Assembly: GCA_964292325.1 (NCBI GenBank)
Contig: CAXYVG010000146.1
Span: 1 to 7,140, forward strand
DNA: 7,140 bases
Direction of reading: 5' to 3'
Source: CTSoil-075 sp964292325
GTDB lineage: Bacteria; Bacillota; Negativicutes; DSM-13327
In this document: piece after piece, positions 1 through 5,999 of the stretch
Layout: every line of letters starts with the position of its first letter
How positions within the stretch are numbered: position 1 is the first letter of the stretch
Notes under the pieces: generated by a model
Told to the model about the DNA's origin: nothing
The model's database searches: none
What the model saw: the letters and a program-made list of their open reading frames with translations, nothing else
Translations under genes and position numbers: made by a program

Positions 1-969
1 ATTGTTATGGGTATCATTGTGGCTTTTGGTGTAAACAAAAAGAGCAAGTTTGCTGGCGTCATGATGATTGCTGTTGCTCAGGCAGATAGTATTTGGAATA
101 TCGGTATTAAAACGGCCGCTGCGCAAAATATGATTGCCGTGGGATTTATTGAAAAACAACTTGGTGCGTATATTACTTGGATGGATTGGTTCATTGCCGC
201 TGCGCCTTTTGCTGTCATCATGTCAATTGTCTTATATTATCTCTTGCTCAAGATAATGCCCCCAGAAACGAATGAAGTTGCTGGTGGCAAAGAAGCCATC
301 GCTCGTGCGATAGCGGAGCTTGGTCCTATGAAAATAGGTGAGAAGAAATTACTGATCATGTCTGTTATATTATTATTCTTTTGGTCTACTGAAAAAATCC
401 TTCATCCCTTTGATACTTCATCCACGACGATTGCGGCTATTGCCATCATGCTTCTCCCCAATATTGGAATCATGACCTGGAAAGAAGCACAATCGAAAAT
501 TGCTTGGGGTACGCTGATTCTATTCGGCGTGGGCATTAGTTTGGGATCCGTGCTCTTATCTACGAAAGCTGCCGCATGGATGGCTAAATTTATTGTGATT
601 GGCTTTGGTTTACAGACCATGCCGACGTTGACTATATTAGCCGTACTAGCCGCTTTCCTAATTATTATTCACTTAGGTTTTGCCAGTGCTACCGCTTTAG
701 CGGCTGCTATGATTCCTATTCTTATTTCTATCTTACAAGGGATTACACTACCTGGCATCAATGTCGTGGGGATGACAATGATTCTCCAATATGTAGTAAG
801 TTTTGGTATGATTCTACCGGTGAATGCCCCGCAAAATATGGTTGCTTATGGTACAGACACGTTTGAAGTGAAAGACTTTATCAAGGTTGGTATTCCTTTA
901 ACCATTATTGGTTATTTGCTCATCTTATTATTTGGCGCTACCTATTGGAAATGGCTGGGCTTAGTTTAA
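1..969 (+). CDS. SLC13/DASS-family anion (di/tricarboxylate) transporter, 5' end outside window
   Basis: Inner-membrane symporter of the divalent-anion:Na+ type, expected to import a dicarboxylate or tricarboxylate. The frame is open to base 1 (Ile-Val before the Met at 7), so the gene starts upstream and this is a C-terminal part of about 322 residues; family members are usually 450-500. I see about eight hydrophobic segments, a charged loop after residue 80 (counting the Met at 7 as 1), and two related substrate/Na+-site loops. These are TAAAQNM at about residues 36-42 and PVNAPQNM at 271-278, matching the two pseudo-symmetric Asn-containing hairpin motifs of DASS carriers. The end, YWKWLGLV, resembles the WWKFLGL end of CitT-like members. 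The stop is at 967-969. There is no clear terminator before korD, so read-through into the kor operon is possible. Family call is firm; the substrate is not readable, and 2-oxoglutarate, succinate, malate or citrate are all possible. Confidence 0.88.
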   Translation: MVMGIIVAFGVNKKSKFAGVMMIAVAQADSIWNIGIKTAAAQNMIAVGFIEKQLGAYITWMDWFIAAAPFAVIMSIVLYYLLLKIMPPETNEVAGGKEAIARAIAELGPMKIGEKKLLIMSVILLFFWSTEKILHPFDTSSTTIAAIAIMLLPNIGIMTWKEAQSKIAWGTLILFGVGISLGSVLLSTKAAAWMAKFIVIGFGLQTMPTLTILAVLAAFLIIIHLGFASATALAAAMIPILISILQGITLPGINVVGMTMILQYVVSFGMILPVNAPQNMVAYGTDTFEVKDFIKVGIPLTIIGYLLILLFGATYWKWLGLV

Positions 970-1131
970 AAGTGTTTTGTTTATCATCAAGGCGGTTAGT
1001 AAGCTGATTTTCGTCGTTGGTAGCTTCTAGGTAGCGAGGTTTGTTGGCATGATATTAAAATAGAAATATGGATATGTTACTTTTATGCGGATTCACAATT
1101 TTATTATAGATCAATAAATAGGAGGACAGTC

Positions 1132-1332
1132 ATGGAAATGGAAATTACGGTACTGAAAGAGCGGTGTAAGGGCTGTAATATTTGTGTAGCCTTTTGCCCC
1201 AAGAAAATTCTAGCTTTGGATACCTTAGGGAAGGTATATGTAATCGATGAAACATTATGTATCAATTGCGGACAATGTGAACTAAGGTGCCCAGATTATG
1301 CAATTTATGTAGATAAGAAGGTGGAAAAATGA
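1132..1332 (+). CDS. korD: 2-oxoacid:ferredoxin oxidoreductase, ferredoxin-like delta subunit (2x[4Fe-4S])
   Basis: Small 66-residue iron-sulfur subunit that passes electrons between the TPP-containing catalytic subunits and ferredoxin in a cytoplasmic 2-oxoacid:ferredoxin oxidoreductase. Two complete CxxCxxCxxxC clusters are visible: C12, C15, C18, C22 and C43, C46, C49, C53. The fourth Cys of each is followed by Pro, as in bacterial 2x[4Fe-4S] ferredoxins. The start is supported by an AGGAGGA ribosome site at 1120-1126, five bases before ATG 1132; a second Met at codon 3 is less well spaced. It is the first gene of korDABC, and its TGA overlaps the korA ATG (ATGA, 1329-1332), which indicates translational coupling. 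The upstream 970-1131 interval contains AT-rich -10-like strings (for example TATTAT at 1102) but no convincing -35/-10 pair. A stand-alone ferredoxin is unlikely given the operon. Confidence 0.93.
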   Translation: MEMEITVLKERCKGCNICVAFCPKKILALDTLGKVYVIDETLCINCGQCELRCPDYAIYVDKKVEK

Positions 1333-2477
1333 GCGAAGCTAGATTGATGCAAGGAAATGAAGCTTGTGCAGAAGGTGCTATAGCTGCTGGTGTAAATTTT
1401 TTTGGGGGGTATCCAATCACCCCATCCACAGAGATTGCCGAAATTATGGCGAAAGAACTTCCTGCCATTGGTGGGACATTTATTCAGATGGAAGATGAGA
1501 TTGCAGGCATTGCAGTCGTATTAGGTGCAGCTTTAGGTGGAAGAAAAGCTCTTACTGCTACTTCAGGACCAGGTTTTTCTTTGAAACAAGAGTTAATTGG
1601 TTATGGCTGTATTGCTGAAATACCAATGGTGATTGCTAATGTTCAGCGGATGGGGCCAGCAACAGGGCAACCTACTTCTCCAGCACAAGGAGATGTGATG
1701 CAGGCTCGATGGGGAACTCATGGCGATCATCCGATGATTGCTCTATCTCCTTGGACGGTTCGTGAATCGTTTGATGTAGCGGTAATGGCCGTAAATTATG
1801 CAGAACGATTCCGTACCCCTGTGATTATTTTACTCGATGAAGTAGTGGGTCACATGCGAGAAAAAGTGGTATTGCCAAAAGCGGAAGATATAGAAGTATA
1901 TCCTCGTCGCAAGCCCAATTGCACCAAAGAAGAAGGGTACAAACCATATACTCCTATGGCAGATCTTGTGCCAAACCCTGCCGACTTTGGTACTGGTCAT
2001 CGCATTCATGTGACGGGACTGGTTCATGATGAAACAGGTTTTCCAACGGGTAGTGCTAAGGTAACAGAAGATACCATTAAACGCTTACATGAAAAAATAG
2101 CTAGGGTACAAGATGAAATCACTCATTATGATGAGTTTTTCATGGAAGATGCAGAGTATGCAGTATTAGCATATGGTGGAACGTCTCGTACCGCTTATGC
2201 CGCTGTGGAACTTGCAAGAAAACAGGGAATCAAAGTTGGCATGATTCGTTTGATGACCATCTGGCCTTTTGCGGATAAGGTTATCAAAGAAGTAGCTCAG
2301 AAAGTGAAAAAAATTCTCGTTCCAGAAATGAACTATGGGCAACTAGTACTAGAAGTGGAGCGTGCGGCTGGTGGACAAGCAACGGTCATTTCCCTTCCCA
2401 AATATAATACGGAAATATTTACTCCAGAGGAAATATGTACAGCAATCGAAGGACTTACAGTGGAGGTGGCAAAATGA
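1329..2477 (+). CDS. korA: 2-oxoacid:ferredoxin oxidoreductase alpha subunit (2-oxoglutarate type)
   Basis: Catalytic alpha subunit (382 residues) of the enzyme converting a 2-oxoacid plus CoA and oxidised ferredoxin to acyl-CoA, CO2 and reduced ferredoxin, reversibly. Family landmarks: GNEACAEGA at 9-17, the YPITPSTE block at 28-35 facing the TPP/substrate site, QMEDE at 53-57, TATSGPGFSL at 76-85, and QRMGPATGQPT at 106-116. These fill the first, pyrimidine-binding-like domain. The C-terminal third (about 255-370), from AVLAYGGTSRTA onward, is the Rossmann-like domain II. Length fits separate KorA/VorB-type alpha subunits rather than the fused gamma-alpha form; gamma is encoded separately by the fourth gene. 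The start ATG overlaps the korD stop and the TGA stop overlaps the korB start. 2-Oxoglutarate is the best guess from KorA-like motifs and D-A-B-C order; a branched-chain (Vor) or other 2-oxoacid specificity cannot be excluded from sequence alone. Confidence 0.92.
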   Translation: MSEARLMQGNEACAEGAIAAGVNFFGGYPITPSTEIAEIMAKELPAIGGTFIQMEDEIAGIAVVLGAALGGRKALTATSGPGFSLKQELIGYGCIAEIPMVIANVQRMGPATGQPTSPAQGDVMQARWGTHGDHPMIALSPWTVRESFDVAVMAVNYAERFRTPVIILLDEVVGHMREKVVLPKAEDIEVYPRRKPNCTKEEGYKPYTPMADLVPNPADFGTGHRIHVTGLVHDETGFPTGSAKVTEDTIKRLHEKIARVQDEITHYDEFFMEDAEYAVLAYGGTSRTAYAAVELARKQGIKVGMIRLMTIWPFADKVIKEVAQKVKKILVPEMNYGQLVLEVERAAGGQATVISLPKYNTEIFTPEEICTAIEGLTVEVAK

Positions 2478-3289
2478 GAAGTTATGAAAAATATTTTAGA
2501 ATGAATCGATTGCCACATATTTGGTGCCCGGGCTGCGGGAATGGGATTGTCATGAAATCCATTGTGAAAGCGATCGATCAATTAGGACTAGACCAAGATA
2601 ACACCGTCATCGTATCGGGTATTGGGTGCTCATCAAGAGCTTCTGGTTATATGAATTTTGATACACTCCATACTGCTCATGGCAGGGCCATCCCTTTTGC
2701 TACAGGTATTAAACTGGCCAATCCGAAACTAAAAGTTATTGTAATTACTGGTGATGGTGATTGCACGGCCATTGGTGGCAACCATTTTATTCATGGCGCT
2801 AGACGAAATATTGATTTGACGGTAGTGTTGTTTAATAACAATATTTATGGTATGACAGGCGGACAGGCATCACCACTTACTCCGACGGGTAAAAAAGCGA
2901 CTACTGCTCCTTTTGGCAGTGTGGATAATACTTTTGATCCTTGTGAACTTGCCAAAGCGGCTGGTGCTAGCTATATCGCTCGCGGTACTGCTTTTCATGC
3001 AAAACCGCTTGTTGATTTGATTGCGAAAGGCATTTCTAATGAAGGCTTTTCTTTAGTCGAAGCCATCACACAATGCCCAATATCCTATGGTCGGAGAAAT
3101 AAAATGGGTGATGCAGCAGGGATGCTAAAATGGATGAGTGAAAATGCAGTTCCTCAAACCGCTTTTGAAAAACTATCTATTGAAGAAAAAGGTGAGAAGT
3201 TCCCGATCGGTATTTTATATCAAAAAGAAGCGCCTGAATATAGCGCAGAATATGCAAAAGTCATTAAATTGGCCCAGGAGGGAAAATAA
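2474..3289 (+). CDS. korB: 2-oxoacid:ferredoxin oxidoreductase beta subunit (TPP and [4Fe-4S] binding)
   Basis: Beta subunit (271 residues) that binds thiamine diphosphate-Mg and the proximal [4Fe-4S] cluster. The TPP motif begins GDGD at 93-96 and ends around the NNN at 121-123, followed by IYGMTGGQ. The four cluster cysteines expected in the PorB/KorB family are present: C18 and C21 (WCPGCG), C52 and C201. I chose ATG 2474 over an in-frame ATG at 2435: it overlaps the korA stop (ATGA), has GGAGGTGG at 2462-2469 at good spacing, and gives the usual MRSYEKYFRM-like N-terminus, whereas the longer start would run 13 codons into korA coding sequence with low-complexity residues. The 3' end overlaps korC as TAATG, with AGGAGGG at 3276-3282 serving korC. 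All key residues are intact, so an active enzyme is expected. Confidence 0.93.
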   Translation: MRSYEKYFRMNRLPHIWCPGCGNGIVMKSIVKAIDQLGLDQDNTVIVSGIGCSSRASGYMNFDTLHTAHGRAIPFATGIKLANPKLKVIVITGDGDCTAIGGNHFIHGARRNIDLTVVLFNNNIYGMTGGQASPLTPTGKKATTAPFGSVDNTFDPCELAKAAGASYIARGTAFHAKPLVDLIAKGISNEGFSLVEAITQCPISYGRRNKMGDAAGMLKWMSENAVPQTAFEKLSIEEKGEKFPIGILYQKEAPEYSAEYAKVIKLAQEGK

Positions 3290-3810
3290 TGCAACAAATA
3301 CGTTTATGTGGATCAGGTGGCCAAGGCGTAATTACTGCCGCGATCATTTTGGCAGAAGCAGCCATCATGGAAGGAAAAGAAGCAGTTCAATCGCAGTCCT
3401 ATGGACCAGAAGCACGTGGTGGTGCTTCGAAGGCTGAAGTACTGATATCAAATGAGTTTATCTATCATCCGAAAGTGGTTACACCGGGGCTAGTTTTAGC
3501 ACTAACTCAGCAAGCAGCAGATAAATACTCTTCTGATCTTGGCGGTAATGGTACTCTCATTATTGATGAAGACTTAGTACCAAATGTTCCAGATCATCCG
3601 CATATAGTTAAAGTGCCACTGACGCGTTTGGCGGTAGAGGGACTTGGTAAAGACTTATTTACCAATATTGTTTCATTAGGACTGTTAGTAAAAGTAACAG
3701 GCGTTGTATCTTTTGAAACCATTCAAAAGGCTGTTGCCAAAAGAGTGCCGAAAGCAACAATTGAAAAAAATATGCAGGCTTTGCAAATTGGTTATGATTC
3801 AGTAAAATAA
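3289..3810 (+). CDS. korC: 2-oxoacid:ferredoxin oxidoreductase gamma subunit
   Basis: Gamma subunit (173 residues), a Rossmann-like domain that helps form the CoA-binding part of 2-oxoacid:ferredoxin oxidoreductases. It opens with the classic IRLCGSGGQGV glycine loop (GSGGQG at 8-13) and carries SQSYGPEARGG at 35-45, the signature second motif. The length is normal for a free-standing gamma subunit. The ATG at 3289 overlaps the korB TAA, and an AGGAGGG site at 3276-3282 lies inside the korB end. It is the last gene of the operon: the stop at 3808-3810 is followed about 100 bases later by a strong intrinsic terminator (3913-3949). With all four subunits present and undamaged, the operon encodes a complete heterotetrameric enzyme, likely for the 2-oxoglutarate/succinyl-CoA step of an anaerobic, possibly reductive, TCA branch (inference). 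Confidence 0.92.
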   Translation: MQQIRLCGSGGQGVITAAIILAEAAIMEGKEAVQSQSYGPEARGGASKAEVLISNEFIYHPKVVTPGLVLALTQQAADKYSSDLGGNGTLIIDEDLVPNVPDHPHIVKVPLTRLAVEGLGKDLFTNIVSLGLLVKVTGVVSFETIQKAVAKRVPKATIEKNMQALQIGYDSVK

Positions 3811-3871
3811 TTTTCGCCTTCTCTCTTGAAAGTTATTGGCAAACATATATTCAAGCAAAGCTATTATATAA

Positions 3872-3909
3872 TTTGCTGGTATAGGTGGCATATCGCCTAT
3901 ACCAGCAAA
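3872..3909. repeat. 17-bp hairpin with CATA loop downstream of korC
   Basis: Left arm 3872-3888 pairs with right arm 3893-3909 around a 4-base CATA loop. The outer 14 pairs are perfect Watson-Crick and the inner three include two G-U wobbles. No T-run follows on either strand (A-run on the right, mixed AT on the left), so it is not itself a typical intrinsic terminator. It sits 61 bases after the korC stop, just before the real terminator, and may stabilise the 3' end of the kor mRNA. Confidence 0.8.
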
Positions 3910-3912
3910 AAA

Positions 3913-3949
3913 GGGTCTGAACTTTTGCTAAGTTCGGACTTCTTTTTTT
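3913..3949 (+). terminator. Intrinsic terminator of the korDABC operon
   Basis: Stem GTCTGAACTT (3915-3924) pairs with AAGTTCGGAC (3930-3939) with one G-U wobble and a 5-base loop, extended by two outer G-U pairs. It is followed by a T-rich tail TTCTTTTTTT (3940-3949). This is a textbook rho-independent terminator for transcription coming from korC. Confidence 0.9.
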
Positions 3950-3983
3950 ACGTGAATGGCGGCCAACTTCATTTTTGTAGTAT

Positions 3984-4012
3984 CTGACAAAATGAAATAA
4001 GAGGAGTATAAT
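3984..4012 (+). promoter_or_regulatory. Near-consensus sigma-A promoter for the M23-like gene
   Basis: The -35 box CTGACA (3984-3989, five of six consensus bases) is followed by a 17-base spacer and a perfect TATAAT (4007-4012). Transcription would start near 4019, giving a leader of about 65 bases before the TTG start at 4085. It lies directly after the kor terminator, so the M23-like gene is an independent and probably strongly expressed unit under the housekeeping sigma factor. Confidence 0.8.
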
Positions 4013-4084
4013 AAATATGCCTATATTTTATCATTCATTTAGAGGGGCTAATTAAAAATATAAAGACCAAGGGAGAGAATAAAA

Positions 4085-4603
4085 TTGAAAAAAATATTTA
4101 TGTTTTGTTTGCTGTTGATTTTATGTTCCGCAATTTCAGTTTGTAGTGCGGATTCTAGCTGGAAGGTTCTTCAACCGTTTGGTTGGAATACAGATCCTGA
4201 TGGACAGACAACGTTTAATAACGGAGTCAATATCACTATGCCGATTGGCACTCCGATTCCAGCACCGCTACCAGGAACCGTTATTGCTATGGAAACGGAT
4301 CCGGATGGTTATGGATATTATATTGTATTAGATCATGGCGATGGTAAACAGACAATCTATGGTCATATTTTGCAAAGTAGCTTTAATCTTCACAAGATTG
4401 GTGATGTCTTTAAGCAAGGAGATACGATTGCGTTTTCCGGTAACGAAGGGAACTCAACTACTCCACACTTACATGTAGGCTATTCTGAAACCAATAATCC
4501 ATATAAAAATGGCTGTATTGACCCCATGCCACTGTTACGTGCTGCTGGCTGGGATATACAAAACGAAAAAGAACAAACGATAGTTCCACTAGAAGTAAAA
4601 TAA
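4085..4603 (+). CDS. Secreted M23/LytM-domain protein with degenerate zinc site
   Basis: Exported protein of 172 residues. Residues 1-22 form a signal peptide: KK, a hydrophobic core, then CSA with predicted signal peptidase I cleavage after Ala22. The preceding Cys20 does not fit a lipobox, because Val is at -1. Residues 30-155 are a LytM/M23 fold: GW.TDPDGQTTF, then NNGVNITMPIGTPIPAPLPGTV, YIVLDHGDG, IYGHI and TPHLHVGY. In active M23 endopeptidases the first block has H-x3-D; here the equivalent residues are Asn45 and Asn49, while His94 and His128/His130 remain. The first two zinc ligands are therefore lost, so peptidoglycan cleavage is doubtful and a binding or amidase-activating role (as in EnvC/NlpD or SpoIIQ-type LytM proteins) is more likely. 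TTG 4085 is chosen because AAGGGAGAG lies at 4069-4077 and the signal peptide begins there. Monocistronic, with its own promoter. Confidence 0.87.
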   Translation: MKKIFMFCLLLILCSAISVCSADSSWKVLQPFGWNTDPDGQTTFNNGVNITMPIGTPIPAPLPGTVIAMETDPDGYGYYIVLDHGDGKQTIYGHILQSSFNLHKIGDVFKQGDTIAFSGNEGNSTTPHLHVGYSETNNPYKNGCIDPMPLLRAAGWDIQNEKEQTIVPLEVK

Positions 4604-4693
4604 TATAGGATACGGATTTTTCATTATTTTATTAGCCTTGTTTCTAGTTTACATCTTACATAATAAAAATAGGCTCATAGAGTTTTTAGCTCG

Positions 4694-4742
4694 TACTTAC
4701 AGGGCTATCACACTGATTCTTAGTGTGATAGCCCTGTAAGTA
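4694..4742. repeat. Perfect 21-bp inverted repeat downstream of the M23-like gene
   Basis: Arms 4694-4714 and 4722-4742 are exact reverse complements over 21 bases, separated by a 7-base loop (4715-4721). Neither strand has a T-run after the stem, so it lacks the tail of an intrinsic terminator. It could still end or stabilise the M23-like mRNA, or be a small mobile palindromic unit. The surrounding non-coding stretch (4604-4802) is AT-rich and shows no open frame or tRNA. Confidence 0.85.
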
Positions 4743-4802
4743 TTTGCTCAATTGCAATAGGATGTTCTCTACCCTTGAGTTAACACGAAATCAAGAGATT
4801 GA

Positions 4803-5219
4803 AAAAGTGGGGAAATTTTTGTTGACTTAGAGTTAAGTCAAAGTGATAATGGCACTGCTACACCAACAATTTATCTGAAGTCAAATGAATTATACCTATA
4901 TATTTTAACCTTTTTGAATACAAAAATAGCTTATGAATACCTTACAGCTTATAATCCAACTATTAACTTATTAACGACGGATATTTGTAATCTCCCTTTG
5001 ATTATTGAAGAAAAGAAAATATCAAAAATTGATTCCTTAACAGAAGAAGTAATAGAAATCTCTCGTCGTGAGTGGGAAAGTTTTGAAACCTCATGGAATT
5101 TCCAGCACCATCCACTACTCTGCGATACATCTAGAATTACATTCAGTTTTGCTAAATGGTATAAACTTACTGAAGATCAATTCAATAAATTAAAAGTTAA
5201 CTATCATTCCCATCACTGA
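4803..5219 (+). pseudogene. pglX: BREX methyltransferase PglX remnant, upstream fragment
   Basis: Fragment of PglX, the N6-adenine DNA methyltransferase of BREX phage-defence systems. The frame is open from 4803. Recognisable homology runs from about 4854 (TATPTIYLKSNELYLYIL) through LNTKIAYEYL, YNPTINLLTTDICNLPLII and the diagnostic WESFETSWNFQHHPLL, then SRITFSFAKW. In intact PglX this region lies in the C-terminal half, after the target-recognition part. The N-terminal methyltransferase core, including any NPPY motif, is absent, and stops (for example 4800-4802) close the frame upstream. TTG 4914 is not a believable start: it has no ribosome site and homology extends before it. The frame ends at TGA 5217-5219 after an out-of-frame junction near 5197, where the next PglX piece continues in another frame. 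GC is about 30% over 4921-5200, much lower than the following piece. Not expected to be functional. Confidence 0.8.
4822..4850 (+). promoter_or_regulatory. Promoter-like site overlapping an 8-bp dyad (operator-like)
   Basis: TTGACT (4822-4827), 17 bases, GATAAT (4845-4850): five of six consensus bases in each box at ideal spacing. The dyad TTGACTTA-GAGT-TAAGTCAA (4822-4841) covers the -35 and most of the spacer, the usual place for a repressor site. It now precedes only broken pglX sequence, and no ribosome site or intact gene follows, so it may be a relic or fortuitous. Confidence 0.35.
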
Positions 5220-5796
5220 CGAAGAATATTTCGAAGATGATATTATTGCTTTGTTCGTTGCCTTTGTCAAAAAGGTTTATGGTGCAGAAACAGTGGAAGA
5301 AAACCTTGATTTCATTGCCAAGGCACTCAGTAACAAGGGCAATACTTCCCGTGAAGTCATCCGCAACTACTTTGTGAAGGACTTTTTCAAGGATCACTGC
5401 AAGATTTATCAAAAACGCCCAATTTACTGGCTCTTTGACAGTGGTAAGGCTGATGGTTTCAAGGCACTCATCTATATGCATCGTTATAATGAGAACACCA
5501 TCGGCAACTTGCGTATCGATTATTTGCGCCAGATGCAAATTGTCTATGACAGCGAGATCGTTCGTATGCAGGAAACTATAAATAACAGCACCAATACCCG
5601 TGAAGTAGCGATCGCTGAAAAACGCAAGGAAAAACTGACCAAGCAGCTGAAAGAGACTAAGGACTACGACGAAAAAATTGCGCATTTAGCTCTGGCTCGC
5701 ACCGCCATTGATCTGGATGACGGCGTTAAGGTCAATTATGAAAAAGTACAAACTGGAACGGATGGCAAGAAGCTGGAAGTGTTGGCGAAGATATAG
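5194..5796 (+). pseudogene. pglX: BREX methyltransferase PglX remnant, native C-terminal fragment
   Basis: C-terminal 200 or so residues of PglX, in a different frame from the preceding piece. Family sequence begins at about 5203 with IIPITDEEYFEDD, upstream of any usable start codon. It continues through VEENLDFIAKAL, TSREVIRNYFVKDFF, the hallmark CKIYQKRPIYWLFDSG and FKALIYMHRYN, then a charged coiled-coil-like stretch (EIVRMQETIN to KQLKETKDYDEKIAHLA), ending with the expected IDLDDGVKVNYEKVQT and LAKI at the native stop (5794-5796). Comparing the two pieces with remembered PglX sequences, some 80-100 residues that should lie between them are missing. GC is about 43% (5281-5760) with many C-ending codons, against about 30% upstream. 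No other BREX gene (brxA, B, C, pglZ, brxL) is visible in the window. A translated fragment starting at an internal codon is possible but would lack catalytic parts. Confidence 0.85.
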
Positions 5797-5835
5797 AGAC
5801 TAAATTTTGCCCAAAAAGGGAATTGTTATAGAGGT

Positions 5836-5860
5836 AACTATCCGGAATTTCCGGATAGTT
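5836..5860. repeat. 25-bp palindrome (12-bp arms) after the pglX remnant
   Basis: AACTATCCGGAA (5836-5847), one T, TTCCGGATAGTT (5849-5860): perfect 12-base arms. As RNA it would form a 10-bp stem with a 5-base loop. No T-run follows, so it is not a typical terminator; an operator for a dimeric regulator is possible. It lies 40 bases after the pglX stop and 140 bases before the DUF3644 start. Confidence 0.75.
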
Positions 5861-5894
5861 CGATGGAAAGAGGCGCGGGGAATTATTAGGATGA

Positions 5895-5944
5895 TGTTAT
5901 GGGGGATGACAGATAGGAGTGCCAATAATCCTGCCTCCATGACA
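5895..5944. repeat. Imperfect inverted repeat upstream of the DUF3644 gene
   Basis: TGTTATGGGGG (5895-5905) can pair with CCTCCATGACA (5934-5944) with two G-U wobbles. A short nested AGGA/TCCT stem (5915-5918 with 5929-5932) lies in the loop. It ends just before the predicted DUF3644 -10 region, so it would be upstream DNA rather than leader RNA if that promoter is used. Weak evidence of function. Confidence 0.4.
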
Positions 5945-5955
5945 ACTCTAAGATG

Positions 5956-5964
5956 TGATATACT
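5956..5964 (+). promoter_or_regulatory. Extended -10 promoter for the DUF3644 gene
   Basis: TGATATACT is an extended -10 (TGn followed by TATACT, one mismatch from TATAAT). No good -35 is present at 16-18 bases, which extended -10 promoters tolerate. Transcription would start near 5971, about 30 bases before the TTG at 6000, with purine-rich AAAGGGCGG (5984-5992) as a moderate ribosome site. Confidence 0.4.
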
Positions 5965-5999
5965 GAGAAGCAAAACCTAATATAAAGGGCGGATGAGCA

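Noticed and set aside
970..1131. Promoter or terminator between the transporter gene and korD
   Set aside because: Only partial matches were found (TTGGCA at 1044 without a good -10; TATTAT at 1102 without a good -35), and one weak bulged stem (about 998-1029) without a T-run.
2435..2473. A longer korB with start at ATG 2435
   Set aside because: The extra 13 residues lie inside korA and are unlike KorB N-termini; the ATGA overlap and GGAGGTGG site favour 2474.
3138..3437. Plus-strand open frame of 99 codons across the korB/korC junction
   Set aside because: It is out of frame with two well-supported genes and has basic, low-complexity composition; a shadow frame.
4694..4742. Intrinsic terminator for the M23-like gene
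   Set aside because: The stem is strong but neither strand has a T-run after it, so I list it as an inverted repeat.
4914..5219. A separate 101-residue gene starting at TTG 4914
   Set aside because: PglX homology extends upstream of the TTG, there is no Shine-Dalgarno site, and the end comes from an out-of-frame junction; it is a pseudogene piece.
5197..5685. Long minus-strand open frame (162 codons) opposite the pglX remnant
   Set aside because: It is the mirror of clear PglX coding sequence, has no ribosome site, and resembles no family I know; its length follows from the codon pattern of the plus strand.
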